64,000 nucleotides of DNA from positions 62,001 through 126,000 of the forward strand of contig CAVVNN010000004.1 in NCBI GenBank assembly GCA_963749605.1, written 5' to 3'. Every line of letters starts with the position of its first letter. Position 1 is the stretch's first letter. Both the position numbers and the translations under genes were made by a program. This DNA is from CAVVNN01 sp963749605. Its GTDB lineage: Bacteria > Actinomycetota > Thermoleophilia > Solirubrobacterales > 70-9. The notes under the pieces were generated by a model. That model made no database searches and had not been told where the DNA came from. It was given only the letters and a program-made list of their open reading frames with translations. Shown here piece by piece: positions 54,795 to 63,611 of the stretch.

Positions 54795-55645
54795 AGCTGC
54801 TGGTCACAGGCGCCGCCGGGATGCTCGGCCGCGACGTGATGCTCGCCGCCGGCAACGCCGGCCACGACGTGGTCGGCTTCGGCCGCGCCGAGCTCGACGT
54901 CACCGACGCCGCCGCGGTCGAGCGCAAGCTCGACCTCGAGCGGCCCGACGTCGTCGTCAACTGCGCCGCCTGGACCGACGTCGACGGCGCCGAGGAGGCC
55001 GAGGAGACGGCGATCGCGGTCAACGGCGCCGGCGCCGGCAACCTCGCCGCGGCCGCCGCGGCGCTCGGCGCCAGCGTCGTCTACGTCTCCAGCGACTACG
55101 TCTTCGACGGCGCCAAGGGTGCGCCCTACGTCGAGACCGACCAACCGGCGCCGCTGTCGGCCTACGGCCGCACCAAGCTCGCCGGCGAGGAGGCCACGGC
55201 CGCCGCCAACAAGCGCCACTTCATCGTCCGCTCCGCTGGGCTGTTCGGGATCGGCGGCTCCAACTTCGTCGAGACGATGCTGCGCCTCGCTGCCGACCAC
55301 GGCGAGGTCCTCGTCGTCCGCGACCAGGTCGGCTCGCCCACCTACACCTGGCACCTCGCCTACGGCGTCGTCCGCCTGATCGAGGGGATCGAGTTCGGCA
55401 TCCACCACATGGCCGCTGCGGGCCAGTGCTCCTGGTATGAGTTTGCGCGCGAGATCTTCGAGCAGGCCAAGGTCGAGTGCAAAGTGCTCTCGATCACGAC
55501 CGAGGAATTCGGCCGGCCGGCGCCGCGCCCGTCCTTCTCGGCGCTGACCAGCCAGCGCGAGCACGCGATCCGTTTGCCCTCCTGGCAGGATGGCCTCGCC
55601 GGCTATCTCGCCCAACGACAAGCTGAGAGGGAGGCAACATCGTGA
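54791..55645 (+). CDS. rmlD: dTDP-4-dehydrorhamnose reductase
   Basis: The 284-residue SDR has LVTGAAGMLGRDVMLAA (NADP loop), VVNCAAWTDVDGAEE, YVSSDYVFDG (catalytic Thr/Ser region) and SAYGRTKLAGE (Tyr and Lys). HMAAAGQCSWYEFAREI is the family C-terminal region. It reduces dTDP-4-keto-rhamnose to dTDP-L-rhamnose, the last step of the pathway. The ATG overlaps the expected end of rmlA (ATGA), and its stop overlaps the rmlB GTG. Confidence 0.93.
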   Translation: MKLLVTGAAGMLGRDVMLAAGNAGHDVVGFGRAELDVTDAAAVERKLDLERPDVVVNCAAWTDVDGAEEAEETAIAVNGAGAGNLAAAAAALGASVVYVSSDYVFDGAKGAPYVETDQPAPLSAYGRTKLAGEEATAAANKRHFIVRSAGLFGIGGSNFVETMLRLAADHGEVLVVRDQVGSPTYTWHLAYGVVRLIEGIEFGIHHMAAAGQCSWYEFAREIFEQAKVECKVLSITTEEFGRPAPRPSFSALTSQREHAIRLPSWQDGLAGYLAQRQAEREATS

Positions 55646-56625
55646 AGCTGCTCGTAACCGGCGCCGCCGGCTTCATCGGCTCCACCTACGTGCGCCTCGT
55701 CGGCGACGAGCACGAGGTGGTCGTCCTCGACAAGCTCACCTACGCCGGGCGGCGGGAGAACCTGCCCGAGGACGTCGATCTGGTGGTCGGCGGAATTGAG
55801 GACCCGGCGATCGTGCGCGAGGCGATGGAGGGCGCAGACGCGGTCGTCAACTTCGCCGCCGAGAGCCACGTCGACCGCTCGATCGACGACCAGGACGCCT
55901 TCGCCCGCACCCACGTCGTCGGCACCGGCACCCTGCTCGACGCCGCCCGCGAGCTGGGCGTCGGCCGCTACCTGCAGGTCTCCACCGACGAGGTCTACGG
56001 CTCGATCGAGTCCGGCTCGTTCACCGAGACCTCGCCGCTGGACCCCTCCTCGCCCTACTCGGCGACCAAGGCCGCCGGTGACCTGCTCGTCTCCGCCCAC
56101 TTCCACACCTACGGCCTCGAGGCGGTGATCTGCCGCGGCTCCAACAACTACGGGCCGCGCCAGTACCCGGAGAAGCTGATCCCGCTGATGGTGCTGAACG
56201 CGTTGCACGGCGACGGCCTCCCGATTTATGGCGACGGACGCCAGGTTCGCAACTGGCTCTACGTCGAGGACTTCTGCCGCGGGATCCACACGGTGCTGAT
56301 GAACGGCCGCCCCGGCGAGGCCTACAACGTCGGCGGGCCCGACGAGTGCGAGAACATCGAGGTGGTCAAGCGGGTGATCGAGCTGACCGGTGGCGACGAG
56401 TCCCTGATCGAGTACGTACAGGACCGCCCCGGCCACGACCGCCGCTACTCGCTCGCCTCCGACAAGCTCCGCGACGAGCTGGGCTGGGAGGCGCAGGTGC
56501 GTTTCGCCGAGGGCCTGGAGCGCACCGTGCAGTGGTACCGCGACAACGAGGAGTGGTGGGGCCCGATCCGCTCCGGCGAGTACCGCGAGTACTACGAAAA
56601 GCAGTACGGCCGGGCACTGAGCTGA
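55642..56625 (+). CDS. rmlB: dTDP-glucose 4,6-dehydratase
   Basis: The 327-residue SDR has LVTGAAGFIGSTYVRLV, FAAESHVDRSID, QVSTDEVYGS (the Thr-Asp-Glu active-site triad), SPYSATKAAGD (Tyr and Lys), RGSNNYGPRQYPEKLIPLM and QVRNWLYVEDFCRGI. It converts dTDP-glucose to dTDP-4-keto-6-deoxyglucose. The GTG start overlaps rmlD by four bases and the stop overlaps the rmlC ATG by one base (TGATG), so D, B and C are translationally coupled. Confidence 0.95.
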   Translation: MKLLVTGAAGFIGSTYVRLVGDEHEVVVLDKLTYAGRRENLPEDVDLVVGGIEDPAIVREAMEGADAVVNFAAESHVDRSIDDQDAFARTHVVGTGTLLDAARELGVGRYLQVSTDEVYGSIESGSFTETSPLDPSSPYSATKAAGDLLVSAHFHTYGLEAVICRGSNNYGPRQYPEKLIPLMVLNALHGDGLPIYGDGRQVRNWLYVEDFCRGIHTVLMNGRPGEAYNVGGPDECENIEVVKRVIELTGGDESLIEYVQDRPGHDRRYSLASDKLRDELGWEAQVRFAEGLERTVQWYRDNEEWWGPIRSGEYREYYEKQYGRALS

Positions 56626-57173
56626 TGCCGGAGCGACTGCCGACGAAGCTCGACGGTGTCGTCCTGCTCGAGCCGGCGGTCCACGGCGACGAGCGCGGCT
56701 TCATGGTCGAGACCTTCCGCCGCGACGCCTGGGCCGAGCTGGGCGTCGATGTGGAGTTCGTCCAGCACAACCACTCGCGCTCCGGCAAGGGGACGCTGCG
56801 CGGCCTCCACTTCCAGACCGAGCCCGGGCAGGCGAAGCTGGTCCGCTGCCCGCGGGGGCGGATCTTCGATGTCGCCGTCGACCTGCGCCGCGACTCGCCC
56901 ACGTACGGCCAGTGGGAAGGCCAGCTCCTCGACGACGAGGCCCACCGCCAGCTCTTCATACCGGTCGGCTTCGGCCACGGCTTCGCCGTGCTCAGCGACG
57001 TCGCCGACGTCGCCTACCTCTGCTCCAGCACCTACGACCCGGCGACCGAGTCCGGCATCGCCTGGGACGACCCAGACGTGGCCGTCGAGTGGCCGGTGGA
57101 GAGCCCGCTCCTCTCCGACCGCGACAGGAGCGCGCCCAAGCTCTCCGAGGTGGCCGAGACCCTTCCCTTCTGA
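56625..57173 (+). CDS. rmlC: dTDP-4-dehydrorhamnose 3,5-epimerase
   Basis: The 182-residue cupin has VHGDERGFMVETFRRDAW, the LRGLHFQTEPGQAKLVRC segment with the catalytic His, and FIPVGFGHGFAVLSD, YLCSSTYDPATESGIAWDDP and VEWPV. It epimerises C3 and C5 of dTDP-4-keto-6-deoxyglucose before RmlD reduction. It completes the rmlADBC set and is followed by a terminator-like inverted repeat. Compared with the RmlC-like protein at 33434 it keeps all canonical motifs, so it is the main RmlC here. Confidence 0.95.
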   Translation: MPERLPTKLDGVVLLEPAVHGDERGFMVETFRRDAWAELGVDVEFVQHNHSRSGKGTLRGLHFQTEPGQAKLVRCPRGRIFDVAVDLRRDSPTYGQWEGQLLDDEAHRQLFIPVGFGHGFAVLSDVADVAYLCSSTYDPATESGIAWDDPDVAVEWPVESPLLSDRDRSAPKLSEVAETLPF

Positions 57174-57174
57174 A

Positions 57175-57225
57175 GGTCGACGGGCCTCAAACACCCCTAT
57201 ATGGACGAAAATCGGCCCGTCGACC
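57175..57225. terminator. Perfect 12-base inverted repeat between rmlC and a convergent GT2 gene
   Basis: GGTCGACGGGCC (57175-57186) is exactly complementary to GGCCCGTCGACC (57214-57225), with a 27-base spacer. It begins one base after the rmlC stop and extends into the last codons of the convergent glycosyltransferase, whose stop is at 57197-57199. The position suggests a bidirectional terminator; no T-tract is present and the long spacer makes the call tentative. Confidence 0.5.
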
Positions 57226-58090
57226 GCGAAAGTGCGGTGTGGCCGAGGCTGACGGCGAGCTTGGCCCCGATGCCCGCGTAGACCGCGGCGTTGACGAGTG
57301 GGTTGTGCCCGGGGGCGTCGAAGCGGCGGTAGAAGCGGCCCATGCCGCGGTGGAAGGCGATCTCTTGCCGAGGGGCGCGGCGCTTGCCGCTGGAGCCGCC
57401 CTTGACGTGGAGGGCGACGCCGGCCGGCTCGTAGAAGACCTTCCAGCCCGCCTGCCAGAAGCGGGCGCACCAGTCGAGGTCCTCCATGTAGAGCCAGTAG
57501 CCCTCGTCGAGCAGTCCGACCTCGCGCACCGCCTCGGCGCGACAGAGCATGAAGGCGCCGTTGACGGCGTCGACCTCGCCCGGCTCGTCGTCGCCGAGGT
57601 GCGTCGCCCGGTACTGGCTGAGCGAAGCTGAGGCGTCGCCGCTGCGGCCGATCCCGGTGAAATGAGCCAGGGCGCTGAGCGGGGTCGGGAAGGAGCGCTT
57701 GCAGGCGTGGTCCAGCTCGCCTGCCTCGGTCACCAGCTTCACGCCGACCATCCCGATCCGCTCGTCCGAGCGCAGCCGCGCCAGGGCGGCGTCGAGCGTG
57801 CCGGCGTAGGCCTCGGTGTCGGGGTTGAGCAGCAGCACCGCCTCCGCCTCGTTCTCGCGCAGCACCAGGTTGTTGGCGGCGGAGAAACCGATGTTGCCGC
57901 GGCGGATCAACCGCACCGCCGGGAACTCGCGCTCGACCATGTCCGGGGTCGAGTCGGGGCTGCCGCTGTCGACCACGGTCACCCGCGTCTCCGCGCCGGG
58001 TGGATGCTCCTGCAGCGAGCGCAGGCAGCGCCGCAGCAGCTCTTCGGCGCCGTGGCTGACGATGACGACCTCGAGGTCGAGCGGCGGCAT
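57197..58090 (-). CDS. GT2-family glycosyltransferase (rhamnosyltransferase-like)
   Basis: The ATG at 58090 gives 297 residues: LEVVIVSHGAEELLRRCLRS, VVDSGSPDSTPDMV, GNIGFSAANNLVLRE, VLLLNPDTEAYAGTLDAAL (DxD), VNGAFMLCRAEAVREVGLLD and YMEDLDWCARFWQAGW. These are the standard GT2 rhamnosyltransferase blocks. It probably adds the sugar next to the one loaded by the priming enzyme encoded immediately upstream (eight bases away), since the order priming enzyme then first GT is common. Confidence 0.88.
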   Translation of the reverse strand: MPPLDLEVVIVSHGAEELLRRCLRSLQEHPPGAETRVTVVDSGSPDSTPDMVEREFPAVRLIRRGNIGFSAANNLVLRENEAEAVLLLNPDTEAYAGTLDAALARLRSDERIGMVGVKLVTEAGELDHACKRSFPTPLSALAHFTGIGRSGDASASLSQYRATHLGDDEPGEVDAVNGAFMLCRAEAVREVGLLDEGYWLYMEDLDWCARFWQAGWKVFYEPAGVALHVKGGSSGKRRAPRQEIAFHRGMGRFYRRFDAPGHNPLVNAAVYAGIGAKLAVSLGHTALSRSTGRFSSI

Positions 58091-58098
58091 CTCGCGTG

Positions 58099-59596
58099 CT
58101 AGTGGGAGCCCTCGCCGCGGATGATCGCGCCGGGCGTGCGCAGCAGGATCGCCAGGTCGCCGGTAACGGAGAGGTTGTCGAGGTAGTCGCGCTCCATCGC
58201 CAGCCGCTCCTCGAAGGTGAGGTCGCCGCGGCCGTAGACCTGCATCGGCCCGGTCATCCCGGGCTTCACCGCCGAGGCGGGTTCGCTGGCGCTCGTCATA
58301 CAGCGCCACCACCGCCTCCTCCTCGGGCCGCGGCCCGACAAGCGACATCTCGCCCTTCAGCACGTTGACGAACTGCGGCAGCTCGTCGAGGCTGAACCTG
58401 CGCAGCCGCCGGCCGATCCGCGTGACGCGGGGGTCGTTGGCGATCTTGAACGCCGGCTCCTCCAGCTCCTCGAGGTCGACCAGCCGGTCGAGCTGGTCTT
58501 CGGCGCCGCGAACCATGGTCCGGAACTTGACCATCGTGAACGGCTCCCCGTCGCGACCGGCGCGACGCTGGCGGAATAGGACGGGTCGGCCGGAGTCGAC
58601 CAGGATCAGCAGCGCGATCGCCAGGATCGCGGGGGAGAGCAAGACCAGCATCGCCGCCGAGACGGTCACGTCCATCGCCCGCTTCAGCGCTTCCGTCGAG
58701 CGCGACGGGTCGGAGAAGCGGAAGTCGAGCACCGGCAGCTCGGCGAGCCGGTTCAGCTCGATGCCCGGACCCAGCAGGCCGTAGTGCTGCGGCAGGAGGC
58801 TGAGGCCCAGCCCGGCCGCCTTGCACTCCTCGATCAGCCGCTCGGCCGCGGGCTCGTTCATCTCCTGCTCGGTTACGACGACGCGCTCCACCTCATACCG
58901 ATGCGCCACCCGCGAGATGTCGGCGATCGATCCAAGTCGGGGTAGGCTCGATGCATTGGGGTTCTCGGTGGGCGGCGAGAGATAGCCGATCAGGCGCAGG
59001 CGAACCTCTGGGTGGGTGGCGGCGCGGCGCGCGACGATCTCGGCCGCGGCGGGGGCCCCGACCACGATGCCGGTGGCGACGCCGATCAGACGGCGCCAGA
59101 GGAAGCGCAGCACCGCTCGCACGACGAAGCTGCCGGCCAGCGCCCCGACGCCGACGATGATCGCGCTGGTGGCGGCCAGGGGGCCTGCCGGCGTCAGCGC
59201 CAGCAGGCCGTCGAGGGCGAGCGTGCCGAGGGCGCTGGCCGAGACGAGCGACGGCAGCTCGTCCAGCGTGCTGTGGCGGATCCGCCGGTGGTCCTTGTCG
59301 TAGAGGCCGTGCAGCTTCAGCACGAGGATCCAGACCGGGCTGAAGAGGACCGCCCAGAAGAGAGTGGCGACATCGGTGGCGGAGGTCGCCGCCGTGGCCA
59401 CGCTGAGCGCCCCGATCAGCACCGCCCAATCGCCGGTGGCGAGCAGGCGCCGCAGCAGCGCGCCGCGGCGCCGCGAGCCGCTCGGCCCGATCAAGCCGAG
59501 CCGAGCGGCGACATCGCTCCGCGGCTGCAGATCCGGGATCGGGGGCGCAGCCGGGGACGCCTTGCGAGAAGCGGTCTCCTGAGCGTTGCGAGTCAT
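58099..59596 (-). pseudogene. Polyprenyl-phosphate sugar-phosphate transferase (WbaP/CpsE-like), frameshifted
   Basis: The protein has five N-terminal membrane helices, a CoA-binding-like domain (GIVVGAPAAAEIVARRAA) and the C-terminal bacterial sugar transferase domain: LKRAMDVTVSAAMLVLLSPA, FRQRRAGRDGEPFTMVKFRT, RRFSLDELPQFVNVLKGEMS and LVGPRPEEEAV. The frame changes near 58272; removing one G in minus-strand CTCGGCGG gives RLAVKPGMTGPMQVYGRGDL and the stop at 58099. The family transfers glucose- or galactose-phosphate to undecaprenyl phosphate, the first step of repeat-unit synthesis. It overlaps the ligase gene by four bases. Confidence 0.87.
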
Positions 59597-61602
59597 GCTT
59601 CGCCCTTCAATTCCGACGCCCGCGGGTTCAGCTTCCTCGCCTGTTCGAGGTCAGCCCTGGCGCCGGCCCTGTCACCGGCCTCGCCTCTGACTCTGGAGCG
59701 AAGGTAGTAGAGCTGCCAGTTGCGATCCTCGTGTTCGATCGCCTGCGTCAGACGTTGCTCGGCAACGGCGTATTCGCCCTGCAGCTCGGCGAGCAGGCCC
59801 AGCTGCACGTAGGGAGACGCCGCCCACGGCTCGATCGAACGGGCGGTGTTGGCGTGTTCGACGGCGGAAGCGAGCTTGCCTTCGGCGGCAGCCTGCTGGC
59901 TGCTCTTGATCTCGTGGTCGACGAGCAGCGGGCCGATCAGGGCAATCGCCGCGATCCAGGCCACCGCGAGGCCCAGCACGGCCAGCCCGTAACGCCCGCC
60001 TTGCGCTCGCGAAGTCTCCCCTGCCGACTCCGGCCGGGACGATGCCAGCTGGGAGCACCTCACGCTCACCAGGACACCGGCTGCGAGGAAGAAGACCGCG
60101 CCGAGCGCGGCGATCTCCCAGAACCAGTCGATTCCCGCGCCGACGGCGAAGGCCAGCATCGCCGCGAAGAGGACGGCGTAGCGGTCGCGCTGGGGCTCAG
60201 CCGCCGCCCGCCAGGCCGAGAACCCCGTCCAGAGCAGGGTCCCGACCAGGCCCAGCACCAGCAGCCCACCGACCACCCCCAGCTCGGCGAAGGCCTCCAG
60301 GTAGAGGGAGTGGGCGTCGCGCACCACCATCGAGATCGAGCGGTGCTGGTCCCAGGAGAATTGGTAGGTGCCGGCGCCAGTGCCGAGGATCGGCTTTTCG
60401 CCGAAGGCATCGGTCGCGACGCGCCAGAAGTCGCTGCGGCCGGCGCCGGAGAGCTGGCCGAAATGCTGCTGAGGCTGGTTCGGAAACTGGATGTCGGGAG
60501 CCGAGAACTGGTGCCAGGCGCGGCCGCCGACCGCGACCGCGACCCCGATCGCGACAAGCGCGGCGGCGAGAGCGACGCGCCTCAGCACGGCGGAGTTTCG
60601 CGACAGCTCGACCACCCGTCCGGTGCGCGACCCGCCGCGAGCCTCCAGCCGGCGCAGCCCGGCGAACAGCAGCAGCGCGAGCGCCACGCCCGCGAGCAGG
60701 ATCGCCAGCACGGTCGCGCCCTGGTCCACCGTCGCCTGGGAGGCGACGTTGTCGGTAAGGCTCTGGCGCGCCTGCACGGCGAGCACCGCGGGAATCGCCC
60801 CCAGGGCGCCGATTGCAAGCGTGCCCAGCAACCAGAGCCGGTCGTGGGAGAGTGCGATCAGACAGCCGGCGGCGACAAAAAGAGCGAGCAGGCCGCCGCG
60901 CGAGAAGGTGAAGTAGAGGGTGAGCAGGACCGCCGGCATCGCCGCGACAGAGGCCCAGCGCAGCGCCGCCCAACTCGCGCGGCGGCTCGACCACAGCAGC
61001 AGGGCGATCGCGATCCCGCAGATCTCCCCGTTCGCGTTCCAGTAGCCGAGCGGGTAGCGCAGGCGCGAACCGGTGCCGAGCGTGTCGCTGATGTTGAGCA
61101 CGTGGGGGAGGAGTCGGCTGCCGAGGCCTAGAAGAGCGACGAGCGTGACCGCAATTACGAGACCTTCAGCGAAACGTTGGCGCCTTTCGTCGGTTTGGGC
61201 GATTAGGAAAGCGGCAAGGAAGAAGCCGAGGTAGACGAGAACGCGGTCCGCCTCGATCACGCTCAGCTCCACGGACCCCGACCAGAGGGATGAGATTGCA
61301 GACAACAGCGCCAGACCCCCGATCAGGCCAAGCGCCAGGTAGAGCGGCCGGCCGAGCCTTGCTCGGGTCGCCCAGCCGAGCGCCAGAACGGCGACCACGA
61401 CCAGCCACACCGCGAGCCCGGCGACGTGCCGGGCGCTCACTCCGAACCCGCCCCCGGCCAGGGCCAGCCCGGCGATCAGGACGACCGGGGCGAGAAGCGC
61501 CAGCGCTTGGTCTAACCTTGGGCGCGATGGATGGGACGCGCCACCGCCAGGCCTGGCACTCGGGCCCCTTGGTCTTTGCGTCAGTGCTGGCTCTGCTGGC
61601 AT
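59593..61602 (-). CDS. O-antigen ligase/polymerase-like membrane protein with TPR tail
   Basis: From ATG 61602 the protein is about 669 residues with about 12 helices. The Wzy_C/WaaL-like periplasmic loop carries GSGRSDFWRVATDAFGEKPILGTG-type sequence (here AGRSDFWRVATDAFGEKPIL), followed by GAGTYQFSW and DAHSLYLEAFAELGVVGG. The last 120 residues are a TPR-like repeat (YVQLGLLAELQGEYAVAEQR). It would polymerise or attach lipid-linked glycan outside the membrane. Its 5' end overlaps the divergent small secreted protein gene by about 76 bases, so the start is uncertain; an ATG at 61713 is also in frame. Confidence 0.82.
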   Translation of the reverse strand: MPAEPALTQRPRGPSARPGGGASHPSRPRLDQALALLAPVVLIAGLALAGGGFGVSARHVAGLAVWLVVVAVLALGWATRARLGRPLYLALGLIGGLALLSAISSLWSGSVELSVIEADRVLVYLGFFLAAFLIAQTDERRQRFAEGLVIAVTLVALLGLGSRLLPHVLNISDTLGTGSRLRYPLGYWNANGEICGIAIALLLWSSRRASWAALRWASVAAMPAVLLTLYFTFSRGGLLALFVAAGCLIALSHDRLWLLGTLAIGALGAIPAVLAVQARQSLTDNVASQATVDQGATVLAILLAGVALALLLFAGLRRLEARGGSRTGRVVELSRNSAVLRRVALAAALVAIGVAVAVGGRAWHQFSAPDIQFPNQPQQHFGQLSGAGRSDFWRVATDAFGEKPILGTGAGTYQFSWDQHRSISMVVRDAHSLYLEAFAELGVVGGLLVLGLVGTLLWTGFSAWRAAAEPQRDRYAVLFAAMLAFAVGAGIDWFWEIAALGAVFFLAAGVLVSVRCSQLASSRPESAGETSRAQGGRYGLAVLGLAVAWIAAIALIGPLLVDHEIKSSQQAAAEGKLASAVEHANTARSIEPWAASPYVQLGLLAELQGEYAVAEQRLTQAIEHEDRNWQLYYLRSRVRGEAGDRAGARADLEQARKLNPRASELKGEA

Positions 61603-62036
61603 TGGCTTGCTTTCCTGTGCTTGCTCAGGCGGATTCCGCCACCGACCAGTACACGGAAAAACCGCAGACGGCAACCGGCGAATCCCCCAAAGTTCATCAA
61701 GAACCCTCCGCACACGCTTCGACGGCGGGCGGCAACCCCCCGGGGACGCCCCCCCAGATGGGGGCCACTACCGGCGAGGGGTCTTCGACGGGTCATCCAT
61801 CCTCAACAGCGGAACGCGGTCCGAACGCTGGTCGGAACACCGGGCAGGGTAGCCCACACAACAGCCAGCCCGGTGCATCGCAGAAGAACCAGCCGGCTTC
61901 CTCATCCGGCGGCGGCTCATCGCCGCTCGTCCCGATCCTGATTGCCATTCTCGTTCTCGCCGCGATATCGATCGGCGCGGTGACGGTGCGGGTCAGGCAC
62001 CGCCGGGTCGGCGGCGATGCGTCCGTTTCGGCATGA
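61527..62036 (+). CDS. Small secreted low-complexity protein with C-terminal membrane helix
   Basis: The 169-residue protein has a signal peptide (about 12-36, ending VLAQA) and a long Gly, Ser, Thr, Pro, Gln and Asn-rich region (about 37-130). A single hydrophobic helix (about 133-153) and a short basic tail (VRVRHRRVGG) end it. The order fits a cell-surface linker anchored in the membrane. There is no sortase motif. The function is unknown; it may be an attachment protein of the polysaccharide locus. It is divergent from, and overlaps, the ligase-like gene. Confidence 0.7.
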   Translation: MDGTRHRQAWHSGPLVFASVLALLALACFPVLAQADSATDQYTEKPQTATGESPKVHQEPSAHASTAGGNPPGTPPQMGATTGEGSSTGHPSSTAERGPNAGRNTGQGSPHNSQPGASQKNQPASSSGGGSSPLVPILIAILVLAAISIGAVTVRVRHRRVGGDASVSA

Positions 62037-62049
62037 CTAGACTGCATTG

Positions 62050-63523
62050 ATGCTCGAGGTGCGGGGGACTTTTTCGGGGCATGCGAGTGCCCGCTGGTGT
62101 CTGGCGGCCTTGACCTGCGCTCTTCTCGGCGCCGCTTTGCCGGCGGCGGCGGGAGCGCGTCCTCTCGTCACGGGGCTTTCCGGGCTTCGACAACTACGAA
62201 CCGCCCAGCCTCCAGCAGACGAGCGCCGCGGGGATCCGGCTGGTGCGCATATCGATTCCCTGGGCCGACGTCGCTCCGGGCAACGAGCCGAGCGGCTGGC
62301 GGCCGGAAGACCCCGCCGACCCAAACTACAACTGGGGCTGGATCGACTCCGCCGTTAAGGCGACGGTCGAAGCGGGCCTCACACCGGCGATCACGATCGA
62401 AGGGGCGCCATCGTGGGCGCAGCGTGTCAGCTGCACGGCCCTGCCGGGTCGTCTTTGCGCTCCCGATCCAGCTGCGCTGGCCGCCTTCGCCACCGCTGCG
62501 GCCACCCGCTACAGCGGCCACTTCGATGGCCTGCCTCAGGTGCAGTACTGGCAGGGCCTCAACGAGCCCAACCTGAGCCTCTACTTCAACCCCCAGTTCA
62601 AGGGGGGCAGGGCGGTCTCGCCGCAGCTCTACCGCAAGCTGGCCAACGCGTTCTACTTCGCGGTCAAGTCGGCCGACCCGTCGGACCTGGTCGTCGCCGC
62701 CGGCCTCGGGCCGATCGCGGTGCCGAAGTTGACGATTGGGCCAATGCGCTTCGCTCGCGAACTCCTCTGCATGAGCGGCCGCCGCCATCCCCATCCCACG
62801 CCGGGCAACTGCGAAGGCGGCGTTCACTTCGACATCTTCGACGTCCACCCCTACACGACCGGCGGGCCGGAACACAAAGGCGGCCCCGACGACGTCGAGC
62901 TGGGGGACCTCGGCAAGCTGAAGGAATTGATTGCCGCGGCGGACCGGGCCGGTCGGATCAAAGGCAATTCCCACCACACGCCGCTCTGGGTCACCGAGTT
63001 CTCCTGGGACTCGAAGCCGCCCGACCCCGGCGGGCTGCCGATGCGGATCGAGACGCGCTGGGTGGCGGAAGCGCTCCACCGAGCCTGGCTCGCAGGGGTC
63101 AGCGGCTTCTTCTGGTTCGGCCTGGCCGATTTTCCCAGGGACGGGCGTTCAACCAGCGAAAACATCGAATCGGGGCTCTACTTCCGCGGCGCGACGCCCG
63201 CCCACAACCGTCCGAAGAAGGTGATGTACGCGTTCCGTTTTCCCTTCGTCGCCAGCTCGAGCAGGAGCGGCTTCTCCTACTGGGGCCGCACGCCGACCAG
63301 CAAGGGGGGCAAGGTCGCGATCCAGGTGCAGGAAGGGAGCCGCTGGCGCACGGCGTCGGTGACGAATGCCAACGCGAGTGGGATCTTCAAGGGCGCGGCC
63401 AGGACAACCTACGGCCGCAATAAGCACGGGATGGTCAGGGCCAGCTATCGAGGCGAAACTGCGATTCCCTTCTCGCTGACCCCGGTCAAGGACTTCTACC
63501 AGCCGCCCTTCGGCGGGAAGTAG
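62050..63523 (+). pseudogene. Secreted glycosidase (cellulase/beta-xylosidase-like TIM barrel), frameshifted at the N-terminus
   Basis: The signal peptide frame (MLEVRGTFSGHASARW from 62050, ending GARPLVTG) is joined to the main frame at 62172-62175. Removing one G from GGGG gives LVTGFPGFDNYEPPSLQQ. The catalytic barrel follows: RISIPWADVAPG, QYWQGLNEPNLSLYF (the acid/base Glu in the NEP motif) and LWVTEFSWDSKPP (the nucleophile Glu in TEF). These are features of clan GH-A (GH5 or GH39-like) enzymes. The last 120 residues are beta-rich (SYWGRTPTSKGGKVAIQVQE). It may trim or turn over the surface polysaccharide. Confidence 0.82.
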
Positions 63524-63611
63524 CTCTTCGCGTCGACAACAGCGGCGCCGCAGTCGCCGCTCGTAGCCCCTGCGTAAGATCGGTGGGTTGGGCACCGATG
63601 CGAAAACGAGC

